Below are positions 12,078 to 22,407 of a stretch of DNA of 64,000 nucleotides, piece after piece. Origin of the DNA: Flammula alnicola (Eukaryota > Basidiomycota > Agaricomycetes > Agaricales > Strophariaceae); contig JADNRV010000231.1 in the NCBI GenBank assembly GCA_015499995.1, positions 1 to 64,000 of the forward strand, given 5' to 3'. Position 1 is the first letter of the stretch; each line of letters opens with the position of its first letter. Below the pieces are notes generated by a model. The model worked only from the letters and a program-made list of their open reading frames with translations, searched no databases and was not told the origin of the DNA. The position numbers were made by a program, and so were the translations under genes.

Positions 12078-12943
12078 CTATACGCGAGTCCTTTTAGTCC
12101 TCGCACTCGGAGAGACCCCATAACTTCCTCCCGAATAGTTATACCCCATACTTGCGGGACCACATATTGGCCGTTGATCGTCTGCAAGATGCACCTGAGG
12201 ACCAAACTGCTTGTCTGCTTGATCAATCTCTGGGAGAACTTTGTGCAAAGCTTTTTCCATGGTGTGAAGGTAGACCGAATTGCTCATCTTCATCTCTCGT
12301 ATAGTTCCCAAGTGAAATGCGACTTCATATCCAATTTCATGAGCGTCTGCCTCTGAGATCAGGTTTGGTTGCTGAATAAACTCTATGCATCCTTGACGGA
12401 AGAATGCCCCGACGCTATACATGTTGCCAAATTGGATTCTCTCCGCAGGCTTCATATTAGTCGACAGCAAAGAGGTAATTGCTTCATGATGGAGGGCGCA
12501 AAAGCCCCACATGTTCGACAGCTTTAGGGTGGAGATCCATTGTTCTTTAGAAAGGGTTGAATTTTTATTTCTGAGATAGCCCAGGATTCAGATGAGCTCA
12601 TTCTTAGCTTATTTATCGCAAGTGAGCATGACTCACAAAGGATATAAGGCAGTCAAAAAATTCCTAAAGTCGACCTCGAGCACTCCTTCTATTTCAAAGG
12701 GTGTTTCATCGTCCAGCCCTTCAGGATGATGGTCCCCCCGCGGGAGCGAGAACGTGGATTGGAATATTTCAGAATTGTGTTCGAACTGGTACCTAGGGAC
12801 TTTGAAGAGGCAATTGCCCACCTGAATATGAGTTATGAGAGGCTACTTAGCAGACGGACAAAGACTGTGAAAGGTGGGAAACTCACTTTGAAGACTATGT
12901 TTTCAAAGAAGTATACCTTATCTTTTGTAAGTGCACTGGCCAT
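12078..12943 (-). CDS. BTB/POZ domain protein, copy 1 of BTB-B
   Basis: Three exons on the minus strand (12943-12887, 12821-12637, 12570-12078) join in frame. The start is MASALTKDKVYFFENIVFK, then VGNCLFKVPRYQFEHNSEIF, the first part of a BTB fold, then a C-terminal helical part. BTB proteins dimerise and often serve as Cullin-3 adaptors; the partner here is unknown. It is nearly identical to the gene at 45247-46099 and keeps an open frame, with small differences in an acidic loop and at the C-terminus. The introns fall at the same two positions as in the other BTB genes (after the first exon in phase 0, and after LYP in phase 2). It is the only fully open gene in this inverted duplicate block, so it may still work or may have decayed less. 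Confidence 0.75.
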
Positions 12944-13339
12944 TCAGAATTGGTGAGATAGGATATTGAGGATAGTAATGCAGTAGGGCTTTTCTCGAAA
13001 GCTGAAGGGAGGTTGGTGATGGTGGTAAAGGTAGAGGATTACCTGTAGCTTAGTGACAGTTATCGAATTATGTATGATGGTGAGAAAGGGACCCAGAGGC
13101 TTAGAAAGACAAAGGAACCGGGCCAGGCATGACACAGTATTCAGGTCTATTAGCCAGGCGGCGGAAGGGGCTGGCTTGAATGATAATATTATCCAGCCAT
13201 CCTTGATCATCCCTGTCGGTAAAGATAAAAACCTGATCACTAAAATGCAAACACAAGATGTGTGGGGGGATCCGAGTGCCGGCCAATCAATAAAACAACA
13301 GCCGCCATCATCACGGTAGACATTGAATGCATGCCTGGC
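12944..13339. other. Duplicated intergenic spacer between BTB genes
   Basis: This corresponds, inverted and diverged, to the spacer between BTB-A and BTB-B at 44.87-45.25 kb. It should contain the promoter of the minus-strand BTB gene at 12943. No coding region is supported. Confidence 0.5.
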
Positions 13340-13702
13340 CATAATCAAATGCCACATGCCCTATGTAATGACTAACAATCTTCGAATTCTTTGTTTTTTG
13401 TGAAGCCGGAGCTGCAGGTGGCCAGTCTACCTCGTCCTCTTTGTCCATCTCCGGCTTCCACTCCAAGACTTGCTTCACCTCGTCAAGCTTCAGATCCACG
13501 GGAACGGACAGTGGCGGCACAATATCAGTGTCAGGGAACTTAAAACCGTTCTTCTGCGGGGATTAACCTAAGTTCATCTTTGAAGACTTTCGATTTTCGG
13601 CACAATTGACGCCACAGCCAGAGCTTTCACAAGTCTGAGCTCAGGGATTCTGAACAAGTTGACGGTTGTGATGAAATCCATGTTGATAGTCTCATCGTCA
13701 GT
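13340..13702 (-). pseudogene. 3' fragment of a BTB gene (BTB-A copy)
   Basis: The minus strand matches the last ~360 bp of the BTB-A gene (about 44536-44900), including the C-terminal stretch PPLSVPVDLKLDE and the acidic KPEMDKEDE. Small indels break the frame compared with BTB-A, and the N-terminal BTB half is missing. The match stops abruptly near 13702, where sequence related to 47.6 kb begins. It is a relic of the duplicated locus and is not expected to be functional. Confidence 0.75.
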
Positions 13703-13879
13703 CTAAATTTGACCTCATCATGCCCATCTTCTGACCTAAGGTAAGAGATAACACCTGAACATTTGAACGTTGAATGTTCAGTGCATACTAAGCTCACGAT
13801 GTAGTCAATTTAATAAGCACCTGCACGGTCGATGAAAGGAATGAAGCGTTCTAATGTGCTGCAGGCAGCTGTCCATGAT
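13703..13879 (-). repeat. Duplicated block, inverted match to 47445-47640
   Basis: Read on the minus strand it matches the plus strand at about 47445-47640 with scattered substitutions (for example the shared stretch GGTGTTATCTCTT). No coding region is seen. It is separated from its continuation at 15476 by the CACTA element. It ends with the GAT target duplication (13877-13879). Confidence 0.7.
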
Positions 13880-15472
13880 CACTATGAACCCTACGGCCGG
13901 GGATAGCGCCTGGCCACACCAGGAGAAAAAACTTCTTCCTGGTTTTCCCGGGCGTTGACAGGGAAAAGGCGATTCAGGAATTTTCACTGGTTTTTTAGCC
14001 AGTAATTTATTTCCTCGTTTCACCGGAGTTTTTTCCTTTCTATACTTCCACTCAAATACTACTAAGTCCACAAGCCGTCCCGAAATCATGTGATTCCGGC
14101 ACCGGTTCGATCAGATTCCAGCAGTCCCGTCGCCGCCGTCGGCATTTACATATCACCACCATCACGACCTCCTCTCCATCTCTCCTCTCCATTTCCTGTA
14201 GGCTGTCAGCTACGCTAACCAATGCTTTCACTATTCAGCATCTGTTTCGCAAACCCAAGGAAATGTTACCCTGCTAAGTGGAGCCAGGATGGTAAGAGGA
14301 GCTCCATACAGTCAGCCGCTCTAAATCGCCTTCGCTCATCTTTGCAACTCGGACCTCTGTAGAGTCGCGGCTCGCCAGCCATACCTCGACCTTAATCCCG
14401 CACTACTTGAATCACTGATGAATTACTGCATGCCGGAGAACCCCTCATCAAACCCATACATTTCGCCACCCAAATCGCAGATAACTTCGTGCATGGGTTG
14501 GTATGGATGGAGTAATGAGTTGGAAGATTTAGTGTGGATTTGACTGGGACGTGGATACACACAATTAATGTGGTATGTCTCACTCTGTTCACACCATTTG
14601 CTGGATGCTTTGCTCGTACGTGCTTACCCATTCGAAAGAGCTGAAATTATGCCCCTTTGATAGTGGCCATTCAAACCTCGACCTCCTATGTCGCTTCAAG
14701 AGCGCCACTGACTCGAAGAAACACATTTCGGATGACGACAACAATGACGAGCATCTGAGCATTACTCACCGGTCGAAGAAGCTCTTCAAAGAAATTGTTG
14801 AATCCACAGTTGATGGCTTCACAAAAGGCCTGAGTCATTCAGACTTTTGCCAACTGACACAGCGGTGACAACGAAGGCCTCGAACGACACCACCAGCTCA
14901 AAGAACATCTCAGACGCATACCTTGCCCAAAAAGCGACCATTGATGGTGTTAGCGATCACGACCAATTTCCGTAGGTCTTCTGATTCTATGCACCAGTTG
15001 TACATTTCTTATCACAAGTGTAGATTTTTTGTTCCGTCTTACCGCTACACCATCCTATTGATACCCTATATACTAGATCTCATGTACATTACTATCATTA
15101 ATTCAGCATTATTCAAATGATCCACGTCCAACCTAAGAAAGGATTACTTGAATACAAGAAAATATCATCAGATTACCAGTAGAAGTATCCCTGGATACAA
15201 GTAAAAAAAGCAGTGAATACCAGGAAAATGAGCATTAGGAAATCTTCCACGTGAAACTAGACAAATTACCAGGTAAACCCCTGCCAGACAAAACCAGGAA
15301 TGGTGGCCATGGGGCAGGACATTATTCCTAGCTTGCTCCTGGTTACGGAATTTCCCGTCTGACGGGGAATACACCAGTCATACCAAGTATTTTTCCTGGT
15401 CAGACAAGGAATTTTTACCTGAAGGACGGGCTTTCAAACCGGGAAATCTTCCCAGTCCTGGGCTTCATAGTG
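13880..15472. mobile_element. CACTA-type DNA transposon, non-autonomous
   Basis: The ends are CACTATGAA and TTCATAGTG, i.e. inverted CACTA termini, flanked by the 3-bp duplication GAT (13877-13879 and 15473-15475). This is the hallmark combination of CACTA/EnSpm elements. Both ends carry clustered subterminal repeats of ACCAGG/CCTGGT in both orientations, again typical of the superfamily. At 1.59 kb it is far too short for the transposase, and the small ORF at 14575-14868 has no recognised domain. The empty site can be inferred from the paralogous sequence near 47.44 kb. Confidence 0.8.
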
Positions 15473-15552
15473 GATGTTCTCCGAGCCGTCCGTCATTGTC
15501 ATGAACTTGAAAGCCCGGCTTGACATCCTTGTCATCGTTACACACACGCATT
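15473..15552 (-). repeat. Duplicated block, inverted match to 47365-47440
   Basis: Eighty bases between two transposons match the minus strand of 47.37-47.44 kb (shared core CCCGGCTTGACATC). They show that the transposons inserted into one continuous ancestral segment. Confidence 0.7.
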
Positions 15553-16672
15553 CATCAGCAAACCCGGGGGACGTGGCAGAGTGCTGCCGAGCACTATATA
15601 GTGCCATAGTCTCATAGCATAGGGTACCGAATCTGTAGTTTTACATAGCGTTCTCACGTTTATATATAGACGGGGCTGGGCACTATGGCGTGCTATGGAT
15701 TGCTATGTAGCATCACATCATCTCTTCACAGTAGTATGCTGGGCTTCCTCTGCAGGGCCTTTTGCACTCAATCATAGCATATTAGACTTGCAGTTCTCTA
15801 AATGATAGCTAACAGTGTAGTAATATATTTGAACTACCGAATACATATTTAAATACTAGCCTGCATAGTCAACGCGGCAGCCGTGGGGTTAGTACATCAG
15901 TCAAGACCACCAGCGCGCTCATTATTGCGGCACCACTGAGCAACACCGATACGGGGTGCGTTCGTGTGGTGTTGGTGTGTTGTTCTGGCTTCGGTGGCCG
16001 TTTAGGTGCAGATGGGCCGTGCCAGTGGTCGGTTGAGTGTCGAGCGTCACACATTAGCGCAGAAGAGAAAGGGCGAGGGAATTGCCTCAAGCCCTGCCTG
16101 CTGCTGAAAACGGGGGTTGGGGGTTAGCTACATCATACAAAGTGGGTTCCCATGTACCTGGTGGCTCTCCCTCGTCACCGGGCCCTATCGCGTCGCTGCT
16201 GCACTGTTTTGGGGGTGTTGGGGGTGTTGTCACGCTGTTTCGGTAGCCGGAGGGGTGGTTTTTGCATGAAAAGTGGATATTGGGGGTTAGCAGCAATGTA
16301 GGGGGTGGGTTGCCACTTACCCGGTGATCTTCTTCCTCTCCTCGTGCCCCTTCTACCTCCGCTCGGGGTACTCGACTCAGACAAGCCCCTGGCGTGAGCC
16401 AATGTCTGTGCGACAGGTTTGCGTTGCCAGCGTGCTTTTGCGCAGTCGCGGTAAGACTGAGGTTGATATTTGCGGGACGGAGTTGTTGCGCCGTCGTCAA
16501 ACGTGGGACAGGAGGCAGGGCAGGCACGAACGCAGTAGGCGGTGGAGCGAGTGGGCCTGGCATCAGCGTCGCAAGGACCCGGTGAACTGGCTGACGAGGT
16601 CTACACACAATCCATTGTCAGTAATGCTATAGCGAGGAATGAAACTGGGAACGGGTTTGGGGTCACTGCATT

Positions 16673-17198
16673 TGTTACGGTCGTAGCGAAGTGTTACTAA
16701 AGATAGATGCGATCTATATTTAGTGAACGACTACACGACCGTGAAGTCAAGTTTCAGTGTTTCGGAATACGTTCAGAATGCCGCTAGTGGTATTGTCTGA
16801 AGTAGGGTTTAGAGGTTTCAAGGTCCAGAGTAATCAAGTTAGATTCTCAAGATCAAGCTGGAGAAGCTATCTACTACAAGTGTCTGGTTTTATAGTACTT
16901 AGGTATAGGGCATTGTTCCGAACGAGGAACAATGGTACAAAGAAAGAAGCATTGTTCCGAAAGAGGAACAATGGCAAAGAAGAAGAATAGAACGTATCCA
17001 AGCAGACGATATAAGTACAATGGAGACCGTATCGGGAACAATGGAGGAAGCACACATTGTTAGAGAAGTAACAATGTAGAAAAGAGAGAATGTCCGTTTA
17101 AGGAAGCCAAGGTCGTAGTAATGTGAGTACTACATAGAGAATGTTCGAGAATATCAAAGAAGGTACGAGCGGTGAAATGAAAATGGGTGGTCGTAACA
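16673..17198 (-). repeat. 3' LTR of the chromovirus
   Basis: This 526-bp LTR has TG...CA-type ends (TGTTACG/CGTAACA). It appears identical to the 5' LTR at 23891-24416, including the 24-bp palindromes in U3. Small ORFs inside are chance readings. Confidence 0.95.
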
Positions 17199-17256
17199 TT
17201 ACCCCCGTTCTAGGCAACGACGCCTCGTCGTTGAGATCCCTAATAGCGTCCTGTAG

Positions 17257-18147
17257 TCAATTTCCGTAAGGTTCTCCTGTCGTGTTTGCAGTTCCTTCAG
17301 GGTCCATGTCGTCCTCGTATCCGTCTAGTGTTGGTGATGCCCGGTTATCGTAATCTGAACGTGGTCGAACGCGTTGGCGGCTTGGACAGTCCTTGAGATA
17401 ATGGTGCGGCTGTAGTCGTCCGCAACCGGAACAGAGGTAAGTAGGGCACGAAAGTGCCCAATGGCCATGCTGCCCGCAGTTATTACATTCGTTTCGTCGG
17501 CTTCGGTCGTAGGCGGAGGTCGACGCTCTTGGTGGGCCGGTCGAGGTCGAGCCGGACGCCGTCGATGGCGTGGTCGTGGGGAATGGGTATGGGGAGGAAG
17601 TTCGGCCTCCTCCGGGATAGACGGGAGGTGGGCTGTTTCGTGCTGGTCGGGGGTACCGCGGAGTGGGACGTTGGGTTCTCGGGGACGCTCCGTCGAGGTG
17701 GATGGGGTTGTCAAGTGAAGATCCGGGGGACTGGTGTCTGGTTCTGTGAGCAGTTCGCGGGCGTGCGGTAGGTGCAAATGTTCTGCTTGCCGATCTAGCT
17801 CGATGTCTATGGTACTCGGTGCGGGTTTCTTGGGTTCTGAGTTCGAGGTCGCCTCGCATGGCGAAATGGAAAATGTTGGACTGGGTCGTTTGGAGGACTC
17901 GTATGTCCTCTTCTAGTCGTCGTATGGTTCGTTGGACCTCGTGGAATGTGTCGAGCATGGCACGCTCAACATTCCGTCCTTCATGAGCCCGCATGATAGA
18001 GGCGTAGTATAGGTCATTCGTCACGAGCTCGATGAATTCGAGCTGAGTCAGAGGGGGGAGAGCGTTAGAGGTAGAATTCGTAGTGTTCGAGTTGGTTGCC
18101 ATCGTCGTCGTGTCGTAAGTGGTAGGGGATCGTCTTGAAGGTGGCAA
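17257..18147 (-). CDS. Chromovirus extra ORF with two zinc knuckles
   Basis: This 296-residue protein of unknown function is encoded between the integrase end and the 3' LTR. Residues about 20-95 are hydrophilic and helical (possible coiled coil around RTIRRLEEDIRVLQTTQ). A long proline/serine/arginine-rich disordered part follows. The C-terminal part has a classic CX2CX4HX4C knuckle (CNNCGQHGHWALSC) and a second variant (CSGCGRLQPHHYLKDC). The layout resembles a second Gag-like nucleic-acid-binding protein, although gag already has its own knuckle upstream. It overlaps the preceding ORF by about 80 bp in another frame. It could be a captured or duplicated gag or an accessory factor. Confidence 0.65.
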   Translation of the reverse strand: MPPSRRSPTTYDTTTMATNSNTTNSTSNALPPLTQLEFIELVTNDLYYASIMRAHEGRNVERAMLDTFHEVQRTIRRLEEDIRVLQTTQSNIFHFAMRGDLELRTQETRTEYHRHRARSASRTFAPTARPRTAHRTRHQSPGSSLDNPIHLDGASPRTQRPTPRYPRPARNSPPPVYPGGGRTSSPYPFPTTTPSTASGSTSTGPPRASTSAYDRSRRNECNNCGQHGHWALSCPTYLCSGCGRLQPHHYLKDCPSRQRVRPRSDYDNRASPTLDGYEDDMDPEGTANTTGEPYGN

Positions 18148-18562
18148 TCCGGAATGTTCTTGTTGGGGAAGTGAGGACGGTTTTCAGGTGCTTGTATTTA
18201 AGGAGGTTGGCGAAGGGTAGGAGGTAGTTGGTGGAGAGTCGTTCACATTCGATCTGGGTCGTGGAGCTTTTTCGAAGCAGAGTCGAGTCGCCAAGAATAA
18301 GCTCACATTCTTCCAATCTTTCCCAATCCCCTCTCTTCCGGGCTTCTTCTCGTTCTAGTTCTTTCCTTATCGTCCAATCATTTATGTCGTCAAACGAGAG
18401 TAGGTGTAGACCGTCGAGGTCTTCCAAGTTCGGTATTCCCTTAATTAGAAGGCCTTGTTCTCGATTTATCACGATCGGCCTCATGTCGGTATCGTCGTTT
18501 TGGCTATTTTTAGCCTTGAAACAAGAGGAAAAGGTGGCAAAGAGGGTTCGGAGGGCGTTCAT
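18065..18562 (-). CDS. Chromovirus extra ORF after pol
   Basis: This 165-residue ORF starts with an ATG (18562) just after the pol stop (18568) and overlaps the zinc-knuckle ORF at its end. It is charged, with an acidic helical centre (RKELEREEARKRGDWERLEE). No domain was recognised. Its position directly behind pol and its intact frame suggest expression from the same transcript, perhaps by reinitiation or splicing, but nothing in the sequence proves translation. Confidence 0.5.
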   Translation of the reverse strand: MNALRTLFATFSSCFKAKNSQNDDTDMRPIVINREQGLLIKGIPNLEDLDGLHLLSFDDINDWTIRKELEREEARKRGDWERLEECELILGDSTLLRKSSTTQIECERLSTNYLLPFANLLKYKHLKTVLTSPTRTFRIATFKTIPYHLRHDDDGNQLEHYEFYL

Positions 18563-18567
18563 GGTGT

Positions 18568-21500
18568 TTAGAGTGGAGGAGAAAGTGGGAGTTTATGGCG
18601 ACGCTGGTAGTTGTTCAGCGTTTCCAAGGAGTGTTCGAACGACGTCGAGGGTTCCCACGAGTCATCCGAGTCTGGACGACCCTTCCAGTGAATCAAGTAG
18701 AGCGGTTTTCCTCGCATTTTCTTGTGGGCTATAATAGCTTCGAGTTCCCATTCTTCTTCTCCATCGATAAGGTCAGGAGGGGGAAAAGTAAAGTTCGGTC
18801 CGTGGGCTTCGGTTTCTTTGAATGGTGTAAGAAGAGCGGCGTGGAATATGTCGTGAATCTTCCAAGTCCGCGGTAATTTCAGTCTGTAGTTTATGGGGCC
18901 AGTCTGTTCTAGAATTTCAAATGGTCCATGTCGCTTTGGGGCTATCTTCTTAGTCTGATATGTGGTCTTCAGGTTTTTTGCTTCGAGCCAGACCTTCTGA
19001 CCTTTCTTGAAGGGGATTATGCCTCCTTTAGATCGCTCTATCATTCGGCGTCTTGCGAGTTCATGGGCTGCTAATGCTTCTTCTCTATCTCTGGTGAGTT
19101 GTTTGAGATGGGCTTCGACTTCTGGAAAGTTCGTTTTTTCGAAGGAAGTGGGAATGGTTCTAGGTGCGATGCCGTTCATGAGTTCGAAAGAGGTTCTGGT
19201 CCTTTCCGCGTGTCTTCGGTCATTTAGCGTGAATTCCAAGGTTGCCGTTGCATCGCTCCAGTCTTCTGGGTGTTGAGAACAATAGATTGAGAGATATGCT
19301 TCGATTTCTTGGTTGAAGCGCTCTGTTGAGCCATCAGATTGGGGGTGGTATGCTGATGAAAGGGATTGTTTAATGCCCATAAGCTTCAGATATTCCCGAA
19401 ATCCCTTCGCATTGAAGCGTGGGTCTCGATCAGAAATCTCTTCATCTGGTAGTCCATAGCGTTTGTAAACATTGTTCCAGAGGAGTCGTCGAATTTCGTC
19501 CGAATTTGAGGTTTTTGTAGTAGGGATGATAATTACCCCCTTCGTATGTCCGTAGTCCACGACGGACAGTATACTATCAAAGCCTTTACTGATCGGCAGA
19601 TCAGTTATTAGGTCATAAGAGATTTTGGCGAAGGGGCGCAGCGTTTTGGCGCCTTCAATTGCCATTAGTATTGGCTTCGTCGGCCGTCGGTTTATCTTGA
19701 ATTGTTGACAGGATGCACATCCAGAGACATATTCTTTTATGAATCGTCTCAGTCCTGGCCACCAGTAGTATTCTCGTACTTTATTGAAAGTTTCCAGTTC
19801 TCCTGGGTGGCCTGCGGTGTCGCTATCGTGGTGTCGTTTTACTATTTCTCGTCGCAGTTCTATGTTGTTTGGAATATAATTCCGTCCTTTATAGAAGAGG
19901 AGGGTGTTCCCGTTCGCTGTTTCTGTTGTCCAATCTTCCATGTTCCGTCGTAATTCTGTTGGGCCTTCTTCCAGCAGCAATTTGATTGCTTCGGCTGCTT
20001 CGATATCAAGATTGTCAGATTCTGCAATCCTTTTCTGTAGTTCGAGATCGATCAGGTTGACGAAGAGGTTGTCCGGGAGCATGGTTATGTCTTCGTTGTC
20101 ATTTTCATCTATGATCATGTCAGGGCGTCTGGAAAGAGCATCTGACTGTATCATTTTTGATCCTGCTTGGTGTATGAGTTCCAGGTCGAATTCTGACAAA
20201 TAAAGGTGCATCCTCATTTGGCGTCTATTCAGGTTTCGGGGTTGTCGATAGTACGTCAAATTCTTGTGATCCGAATAGACGCGTGTGGTAAATGGTGATC
20301 CGTAAATGTAATGACGCCATTCCTCCAGGGCCCGTTTGATCGCCAAGAGTTCTCGATCGTAGATCTCGTAGTTGCGCTCAGCCGGAGTGAAGCTCTTTGA
20401 GATGAAGGATACAGGATGTCGGTTGCCATTGGAGTCGAGTTGCGTGAGGACAGCTCCAGTTGCATACTTTGATGCATCGCATTCAATCTGGAAGGATCGT
20501 GTCTGGTCTGGCATCATCAAAACTGGTTCTTCTGTGAATTTCTTTTTCAGGGTGTCAAACGCTTCTTGCGCTTCTGGCGTCCATTCGAATGTCAGACGAT
20601 CTTTCTTCAGGAGCATGTTCATGGCTTGGGTGATTTCAGAGTAGCTCCGAATAAACCGTCGATAGAAGTTTCCAAACCCTAGGAAACTCCTTACTTGCTT
20701 GACGGTTGTTGGGACAGGCCATTCTGATAGTCCCTTGAGCTTTGCCGGGTCCATCCTTACTTGTCCGTGCCCAATGATGAACCCTAGATATGCTGTTTCT
20801 GGTACGAAGAATTCGCATTTTTCGGGTTTCAAGTAAAGGTCATTTTCCCTGAGTCTTTGAAGAACTTTGCGAGTGCGATCTTCAAGCTCTTCAATGGTGT
20901 CGGCGAAGATCAAAATGTCGTCCATATATACAATCAGCCACAGGAGGAGGAGCATGTCTTTGAAGGTCGAGTCCATCATGGCTTGGAAGGTTGCTGGGGA
21001 GTTACACATTCCGAAGAACATGACCAATGGTTCATAGAGCCCTCGATTGGTTGTGAAAGCAGCCTTCCAGATGTCTTCTTTTGCGATCCTAACGTTGTTG
21101 TAACCCCAGCGGACGTCTAATTTGGTAAAATATTTTGCTCCTTTGATCTTATCCATGAGTTCTTGGATGAGGGGAAGTGGGTATTTATTCTTGATCGTCC
21201 ATTCATTTAAGAGTCGGTAGTCTTGGCAAGGTCGAAGTTTCCCATCTTTCTTTTCGACAAAGAAGAATGGAGAAGCCATGGAGGATTTCGACGGTCGGAT
21301 ATACCCTTTGTCGAGGTTATCCTTCAGGAATTCATCCAGTTTGATGTTTTCCGTGGGGTTCAGTGGATATGTCTTTGGTTTGAATTTCGTATTCAAGAAT
21401 TCTTCGAAGCCTGGTTTGGTGTCAATATGGTGGTCCCAGGGTCGAGATTCTGGGAAACGATCCGCCACCTTTTGGTCGAATAGGTCCAAATAGTCATGAA

Positions 21501-22407
21501 GAGAGAGAGGGATCATTTCTTCAAGGGACTTTTTTGGTTTTTCTGCTTCGACCTCTTGGGCGAGGGTTTGGGACGTCGTGTGTTTTGCATTTATCCATAT
21601 GTCCCTGGTTTCTTCATCAAATCCATGTTCCATGTATGCCAATAGAAGGTCATCGTCGTATTCCTCTTCCATTTCCAAGAAGGCCATGTCATAGCCTTCG
21701 AGGTTATCGTCCAAAGTATCCGGGTCCGGGGTGGGTTCCATTGCTTCATTGAAAGCTAGAGGGAGATCCGCTACCGATATGGGAGTAAACTCCTCACATG
21801 GCAAACTCATGTCCAATTCGGATTGTGTCGATTTGATTAAGTCGAGAGGGAGGTCCAGTTCTTGTGGTTCTGCCTGGTCTACTGGTTTGGGTCTCGCTAG
21901 TCTTGACAAGGCTTTCTTAAAAAACCTTTTGATTAGCGAGCCACGAGTGATACCCATGACTGCTTTTCGCCAGGTTAGGGTGCCTTTTCGCCAGTTTACA
22001 TCCGGGTCATTTTTTCTGAACCATGGCAGACCAAGGATGATTTTTTGTCTTCCTAGTCCTGTGATCATGAAGATTGTCCGTTCTGTTCGTCCGTTTACCG
22101 TGAGATCCATTTCGACATAGTGGGTAATGGATCCCTTTTTGTTCAGGGTTCCATCTACATTTTTCACTGGGATGGGTTTATCGAGTTTTTTGAGTTTCAG
22201 ACCGTTATTCTGAGCATGGTTGTGATCCATGAAGATTCCACCTGCTCCAGTGTCAAGGAGGGCGGAGGTTTCAACGATTCTCTTATTCTGATTTTCACTC
22301 GCGAGGGAAACAGGAATGTGCATGGATTGTTTCTCTACACGGGCTACTAATACAGAATGTAAAGAGAGAATGGGCGAGACATACGTTGGGATGAATCGCC
22401 GCCTCAA
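18568..22407 (-). CDS. Chromovirus Pol (PR-RT-RH-IN-chromodomain)
   Basis: The ~1279-residue uninterrupted frame contains, in order: an aspartic protease (LLDTGAGG), reverse transcriptase (VYMDDILIF at the active site), RNase H (IECDASKYATGAVL), integrase with an HHCC zinc finger (HHDS...HPGE...CASCQQF) and the DDE core (DLITDLP, SDRDPRF, STERFNQE), a GPY/F-like module (RHGPFEIL), and a C-terminal chromodomain (WELEAIIAHKK...YLIHWKGRPDSDDSWEP). Chromodomains steer integration to marked chromatin in this group. The frame has no ATG near its start. It lies at -1 relative to gag, overlapping at TTTTTGA (22404-22410), so it should be made as a Gag-Pol fusion by frameshifting. All catalytic residues looked for are present. 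Confidence 0.95.
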   Translation of the reverse strand: MRRRFIPTYVSPILSLHSVLVARVEKQSMHIPVSLASENQNKRIVETSALLDTGAGGIFMDHNHAQNNGLKLKKLDKPIPVKNVDGTLNKKGSITHYVEMDLTVNGRTERTIFMITGLGRQKIILGLPWFRKNDPDVNWRKGTLTWRKAVMGITRGSLIKRFFKKALSRLARPKPVDQAEPQELDLPLDLIKSTQSELDMSLPCEEFTPISVADLPLAFNEAMEPTPDPDTLDDNLEGYDMAFLEMEEEYDDDLLLAYMEHGFDEETRDIWINAKHTTSQTLAQEVEAEKPKKSLEEMIPLSLHDYLDLFDQKVADRFPESRPWDHHIDTKPGFEEFLNTKFKPKTYPLNPTENIKLDEFLKDNLDKGYIRPSKSSMASPFFFVEKKDGKLRPCQDYRLLNEWTIKNKYPLPLIQELMDKIKGAKYFTKLDVRWGYNNVRIAKEDIWKAAFTTNRGLYEPLVMFFGMCNSPATFQAMMDSTFKDMLLLLWLIVYMDDILIFADTIEELEDRTRKVLQRLRENDLYLKPEKCEFFVPETAYLGFIIGHGQVRMDPAKLKGLSEWPVPTTVKQVRSFLGFGNFYRRFIRSYSEITQAMNMLLKKDRLTFEWTPEAQEAFDTLKKKFTEEPVLMMPDQTRSFQIECDASKYATGAVLTQLDSNGNRHPVSFISKSFTPAERNYEIYDRELLAIKRALEEWRHYIYGSPFTTRVYSDHKNLTYYRQPRNLNRRQMRMHLYLSEFDLELIHQAGSKMIQSDALSRRPDMIIDENDNEDITMLPDNLFVNLIDLELQKRIAESDNLDIEAAEAIKLLLEEGPTELRRNMEDWTTETANGNTLLFYKGRNYIPNNIELRREIVKRHHDSDTAGHPGELETFNKVREYYWWPGLRRFIKEYVSGCASCQQFKINRRPTKPILMAIEGAKTLRPFAKISYDLITDLPISKGFDSILSVVDYGHTKGVIIIPTTKTSNSDEIRRLLWNNVYKRYGLPDEEISDRDPRFNAKGFREYLKLMGIKQSLSSAYHPQSDGSTERFNQEIEAYLSIYCSQHPEDWSDATATLEFTLNDRRHAERTRTSFELMNGIAPRTIPTSFEKTNFPEVEAHLKQLTRDREEALAAHELARRRMIERSKGGIIPFKKGQKVWLEAKNLKTTYQTKKIAPKRHGPFEILEQTGPINYRLKLPRTWKIHDIFHAALLTPFKETEAHGPNFTFPPPDLIDGEEEWELEAIIAHKKMRGKPLYLIHWKGRPDSDDSWEPSTSFEHSLETLNNYQRRHKLPLSPPL

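Noticed and set aside
16087..16608. 173-residue minus-strand ORF with proline-rich repeats
   Set aside because: It lies in repeated GC-rich segments of the older TIR element; the frame follows composition and has no domain.
16757..17055. ORFs inside the LTRs (also at 23975-24273)
   Set aside because: Identical in both LTRs and on both strands; they overlap U3 palindromes and the TATA region, so are chance frames.
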